64,000 nucleotides of DNA from CAXBPY01 sp003455275 (GTDB taxonomy: Bacteria > Bacteroidota > Bacteroidia > Chitinophagales > UBA10324): assembly GCA_963977675.1 (NCBI GenBank), contig CAXBPY010000008.1, positions 1 through 64,000 on the forward strand, written 5' to 3'. Of this stretch, positions 60,941 through 64,000 are shown piece after piece; the first letter of the stretch is position 1, and every line of letters starts with the position of its first letter. The notes beneath the pieces are model-generated. The model was not told where the DNA came from and searched no databases. It was given only the letters and a program-made list of their open reading frames with translations. Made by a program: the position numbers and the translations under genes.

Positions 60941-61912
60941 ATGTCAGTATTAGTTTTTGTTGAGAGTACAAACGGCAGTTTTAAAAAATCAGCATTCGAA
61001 GCAGTGAGTTATGGGGCCAGAATAGCAGCTCAAATTGGAACCGAAGCTCATGCCGTTGCGCTTGAAAATATACCGGATGATATGCTGAAATCATTAGGAG
61101 AATATGGAGCATCAAAAGTTTGCAGCATAAAAAATGATTCATTAAAAAATTTTGATGCAAATGTTTTTGCTTCTGTGATTAATGATATAGCCGCGAAACT
61201 TTCAGCAACAATAGTTATCTTCTCTATGTCTTATTCAGGAAAAGCCATTGCTCCTGTTCTTGCGGCTAAAATGAATGCCGGTATGGTTCCGGGCGCAATT
61301 GATTTGCCAAAATGGGAAGGAAGCGAAATGAAGGTAAACAAAAATGTGTTCAGCGGAAAAGCAATTGCGACCTATGCCCTTCACTCTGAGAAAAAAATCA
61401 TTTGCCTTACTCCAAACACAGTTGCTGCCGAAAAAACAGAAAACAAATCTTCTGTTGAATCTATAGATGTCACAGTACCTGTTTCAAAAATTACTGTGAA
61501 AGAGGTGGTGAAAGCAGGAGGCAAAATCAGTTTGACCGACGCTGATATCGTAGTGAGCGCTGGTCGAGGTATGAAAGGGCCGGAAAACTGGGGGATGATT
61601 GAAGAGATGGCAAATATTCTAGGCGCTGCAACGGCATGTTCCCGGCCGGTAGCTGATATTCACTGGCGCCCTCATGAAGAGCATGTTGGTCAAACAGGAT
61701 TAACGGTTCGCCCTAATCTCTATATCGCAATCGGAATCAGTGGTGCAATACAACATCTCGCAGGAGTGAATGGAAGCAAAGTGATTGTAGTGATTAATAA
61801 AGATCCTGAAGCACCATTTTTCAAAGCTGCTGATTATGGAATTGTTGGCGATGCATTTGAGGTTGTACCGAAGTTGAATGAAGCATTTAAAAAATTCAAA
61901 TCAGCTGTTTAA
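60941..61912 (+). CDS. etfA: electron transfer flavoprotein subunit alpha
   Basis: 323 aa. The FAD-binding C-terminal domain shows VVSAGRGMKGPENWGMIEEM, GAATACSRPVADIHWRPHEE, VGQTGLTVRPNLYIAIGISG, and AIQHLAGVNGSKVIVVINKD. The N-terminal domain (about 1-190) has the ETF fold, SVLVFVESTNGSFKKSAFEA. It dimerises with EtfB encoded just upstream. Length and motifs are normal. Confidence 0.96.
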   Translation: MSVLVFVESTNGSFKKSAFEAVSYGARIAAQIGTEAHAVALENIPDDMLKSLGEYGASKVCSIKNDSLKNFDANVFASVINDIAAKLSATIVIFSMSYSGKAIAPVLAAKMNAGMVPGAIDLPKWEGSEMKVNKNVFSGKAIATYALHSEKKIICLTPNTVAAEKTENKSSVESIDVTVPVSKITVKEVVKAGGKISLTDADIVVSAGRGMKGPENWGMIEEMANILGAATACSRPVADIHWRPHEEHVGQTGLTVRPNLYIAIGISGAIQHLAGVNGSKVIVVINKDPEAPFFKAADYGIVGDAFEVVPKLNEAFKKFKSAV

Positions 61913-61933
61913 TTACATTTACCATCGAACCAG

Positions 61934-62569
61934 ATGAAGAAAATTGAACTCGAAATAGTCGCGCTCTCTCATAGCATCACACAATCACATTCTTATGCTG
62001 TGGTGCTTGGCGAAGTTGGCGGCATCAGAAGATTACCTATCGTGATTGGTGGCTTTGAAGCGCAGGCCATAGCTGTTGCGCTTGAGAAGATGAACCCCAG
62101 CCGCCCGCTTACACACGATTTAATGAAAACGCTTTGTCAGTCATTTGCTATCAACCTGAAAGAAATTGTAATTAACAATCTGGTAGATGGAATTTTCTTT
62201 TCACAACTGGTTTGTCAGCGCGACAATGAAATTATTGAAATTGATTCCCGAACATCTGATGCAATAGCACTCGCTATCCGATTCGATTGTTCCATTTTTA
62301 CATATGATTTTATTCTGGACTCAGCAGGATTGGTGATTGAAGAACAAGACCAGGACAAACCGGCAGGATCTGCTTCTTCTTCGAAAGAAGAGAAGAAAAA
62401 AGCAGAACCAAAATCACCTGCGGTTTCTGCATCGCTCACTAATGCGGATTTATCGAAGCATTCTTTGAAAGAATTAAATGACATGCTTCAGAAGTTTATT
62501 GAGAAGGAAGACTACGAACGCGCCATAGCCGTGCGCGATGAAATTGGAAGAAGAAAGAAACAGTCGTAG
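61934..62569 (+). CDS. bifunctional nuclease (DUF151) with C-terminal UVR motif
   Basis: 211 aa. The BFN/DUF151 domain (about 1-135) has LEIVALSHSITQSHSYAVVL, RLPIVIGGFEAQAIAVALEK and DSRTSDAIALAIRFDCSIF. A polar linker (about 136-170, Ser/Lys/Glu-rich) follows. A UVR motif closes the protein (LNDMLQKFIEKEDYERAIAV). The nuclease name comes from plant and archaeal relatives; activity here is not shown. It is 21 bp behind etfA and closed by a terminator at 62570. Confidence 0.88.
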   Translation: MKKIELEIVALSHSITQSHSYAVVLGEVGGIRRLPIVIGGFEAQAIAVALEKMNPSRPLTHDLMKTLCQSFAINLKEIVINNLVDGIFFSQLVCQRDNEIIEIDSRTSDAIALAIRFDCSIFTYDFILDSAGLVIEEQDQDKPAGSASSSKEEKKKAEPKSPAVSASLTNADLSKHSLKELNDMLQKFIEKEDYERAIAVRDEIGRRKKQS

Positions 62570-62595
62570 AAATTCTGATTCAGAATTTTTTTTTT
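62570..62595 (+). terminator. terminator of the etfBA-bifunctional nuclease operon
   Basis: AAATTCT (62570-62576) and AGAATTT (62582-62588), loop GATTC, then a T-run to about 62595. Confidence 0.8.
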
Positions 62596-62610
62596 GATGA
62601 TCTGAACGGC

Positions 62611-63852
62611 TTATTTCACTTTTATCAAGCTGTTATTTTTGAATTCAAGTATGAAAACATTTTTGTTTTCAAGGAATTCAGTTTCTGAAGTGTTACTGTT
62701 CATCGGTTGAATATTAAAATTCACTCCGGCTTCTTCGGTTTCATCATCAATATGTTCAAACCACTTGTTATTGTTTTCTTTCCAAAGGCTTCCTATAAAT
62801 AAAAAAATCGAATAACCCTGGTATGAAAATTCATCGGGACGAGAGTTGAATTTCGATTTGTATAAACTCCGAATCTGTTTGAATGGAGAAATTGTATCTA
62901 CTGAATAATAAGAGCTGCTTATATGTGTGTGAATAGATTGAAGATAATCCAGTCTTAAAGTTTCCATGTCTTTCCAGGTTGGCATGCCAAATACATAAAA
63001 TGTATAATCGGTTGACAAGCCATGCAATTGTTTTGTTAAAATACTTACGAACTCTTCATCGAAACTTGGAATGATAATAATGTTTGGATTTATGGCAGAG
63101 ATGAAATCATCAATATGAAAACAATTGCTGTCGCTCTTCTCGGTTAGTTCTATTGGTTTGGTTTTTAGTTTGTCTTTAAAGTAAGAGGCATATACACTTT
63201 CAGTTTCTCTTCGGTAAACCATGATTACCCTTGCAGATGAATATTTTGAATTAATAAATTCTGCAAGCGCCTCGCAGTGTGTTTTCAAACCGGCATTTGC
63301 AAGCACAAAGTTTTTATTTTTTCCAGCCAGGTTATATGAAGAAGATAACGGCGATATCAAAACCTGCTTTCGTTCACCACAAATTTTTGAAGCGACGGTT
63401 AATTCAATGTTGCTGACAGGACCAATCACTACATCAGCATTTACTACATCGCTCAAGCTTAGAATATTTTTCAACCTGTCAGTATCGCGCCGGGTATCAT
63501 AAACATTGACTTTCATTTTTATTCCTTCATGGTCAAGTGAATCAAGCGCTAACTGAACACCGCGGAAGTATTGAGTTGCCATTATTGATTTTTCTGAAAC
63601 AGAAGTAATGCTAATACCGAGCGAATCATATTCAATTTCATTAGTATAAAACGGCAGCAATAGTGCTACTCTCATTTCTTTGCGATCATTCAAAGGAGAT
63701 TGAATAATATTTTCGACTGGATTGTCATGTTTCACGGAATCAAGAGCCGAAACAGAAACTTCATTCGGAACAGTGTGTGTAGTATTGGATGAAACACTGC
63801 ATCCGATTATTCCGTTTACCAATAAAAATTTTATGTGCAGTGCCTTCAACAT
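62611..63852 (-). CDS. periplasmic-binding-protein-like lipoprotein (type 1 fold)
   Basis: 413 aa. The signal FLLVNGIIGC ends with a lipobox Cys at about 18. After a linker of about 40 residues comes MRVALLLPFYTNEIEYDS and a type 1 periplasmic-binding fold: GVQLALDSLDHEGIKMKVNV, DVVIGPVSNIELTVASKICG, then LISPLSSSYNLAGKNKNFVL. Relatives next to guaA in Bacteroidota often carry an N-terminal LysM domain; none is seen here. A role in envelope or peptidoglycan sensing (LpoA-like) or amino-acid binding is possible. No transporter genes are adjacent. Confidence 0.78.
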   Translation of the reverse strand: MLKALHIKFLLVNGIIGCSVSSNTTHTVPNEVSVSALDSVKHDNPVENIIQSPLNDRKEMRVALLLPFYTNEIEYDSLGISITSVSEKSIMATQYFRGVQLALDSLDHEGIKMKVNVYDTRRDTDRLKNILSLSDVVNADVVIGPVSNIELTVASKICGERKQVLISPLSSSYNLAGKNKNFVLANAGLKTHCEALAEFINSKYSSARVIMVYRRETESVYASYFKDKLKTKPIELTEKSDSNCFHIDDFISAINPNIIIIPSFDEEFVSILTKQLHGLSTDYTFYVFGMPTWKDMETLRLDYLQSIHTHISSSYYSVDTISPFKQIRSLYKSKFNSRPDEFSYQGYSIFLFIGSLWKENNNKWFEHIDDETEEAGVNFNIQPMNSNTSETEFLENKNVFILEFKNNSLIKVK

Positions 63853-63905
63853 TTTTTATACATCATTATATCAATACAAATTCTACAGTATTCATGATCA
63901 ATTTT

Positions 63906-64000
63906 TTATTCCCATTCAATTGTTGCCGGCGGTTTACTCGATACATCATAAACAACGCGATTTATACCTTTAACATTATTGATGATCTCATTGCTCACTT
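63906..64000 (-). CDS. guaA: GMP synthase, C-terminal end (runs off the window)
   Basis: Only the last 30 codons or so are present. They read [19 protein letters not shown] and stop at 63906-63908. This is the highly conserved dimerisation-domain end of GMP synthase (KPPATIEWE), which converts XMP to GMP with glutamine and ATP. The gene comes in from the right and is upstream of the lipoprotein gene by 53 bp. Confidence 0.93.
   Translation of the reverse strand, partial: VSNEIINNVKGINRVVYDVSSKPPATIEWE

Overview
The window comes from a chromosome of the phylum Bacteroidota. The basis is family content, not a search. It carries a fused SecDF, a TonB-dependent receptor followed by a type IX secretion (T9SS) cargo protein and a PorV-like barrel, DUF3098, DUF4199, DUF5777 and a BatA-domain protein. 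Promoter-like sites follow the Bacteroidota TAnnTTTG pattern (often with a TTTG-like element about 18 nt upstream), and several starts appear to be TTG. The DNA is AT-rich. No IS element, transposase, phage gene or CRISPR array is visible. The class (Sphingobacteriia/Chitinophagia-like) cannot be fixed from the sequence alone.

Layout: 1-1.4 kb holds the 5' end of secDF and the greA-HIT pair. 1.4-10.2 kb is a leftward operon: TonB receptor, 1243-aa T9SS cargo, PorV-like barrel, then a strong terminator. 10.3-12.8 kb holds leftward rsmA, a thioesterase, tsaD and tRNA-Pro(GGG). 12.9-17.8 kb is a rightward operon (BatA-domain protein, degenerate dihydroorotase, DUF4199, glycosyltransferase). 17.8-21 kb has a small membrane protein, a candidate small RNA, DoxX, leucine dehydrogenase and nusB. 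21-23.2 kb is an unusual pair, an alpha-oxoamine-synthase-like PLP enzyme and a receiver domain lacking its phosphoacceptor, behind a 341-bp intergenic region with repeated ATTCATCGAA-like words. 23.2-25.8 kb is an mntR-Nramp operon with an operator lying on its promoter; the transporter is fused to a universal stress domain.

26-30 kb carries an aldo/keto reductase, a DagK-like kinase, small proteins, DUF3098 and ftsX. leuS and purM follow, separated by a long palindromic repeat. 34.7-41.5 kb is leftward: two surface proteins, a cytochrome c peroxidase interrupted by one in-frame stop, an M14 peptidase, a MazG-like protein, an unknown and proS. 41.5-47 kb: a Tyr/Asn/Gln-rich lipoprotein, a FadL/OmpP1-like barrel and a UbiD decarboxylase. 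47-51 kb: a PhoB/PhoR-like two-component pair and dnaX. 51-54.7 kb: a lipoprotein, an orphan HsdR_N-type protein, trmD, a TPR protein, a barrel-like protein and an EamA transporter. 54.8-60 kb: ettA and a leftward cluster (two haem-motif lipoproteins, an OB-fold protein, YceI, DUF5777 barrel, small membrane protein). 60-64 kb: etfBA with a bifunctional nuclease, a substrate-binding lipoprotein and the 3' end of guaA.

Most of the window is housekeeping and envelope biology. The less ordinary signals are: repeat words of types seen between genes that also occur in frame inside leuS, purM and ubiD; the rsmA reading frame whose conserved N-terminus has no ATG, GTG or TTG; the broken peroxidase; the PLP enzyme with its pseudo-receiver; and the candidate sRNA near 18.2 kb.
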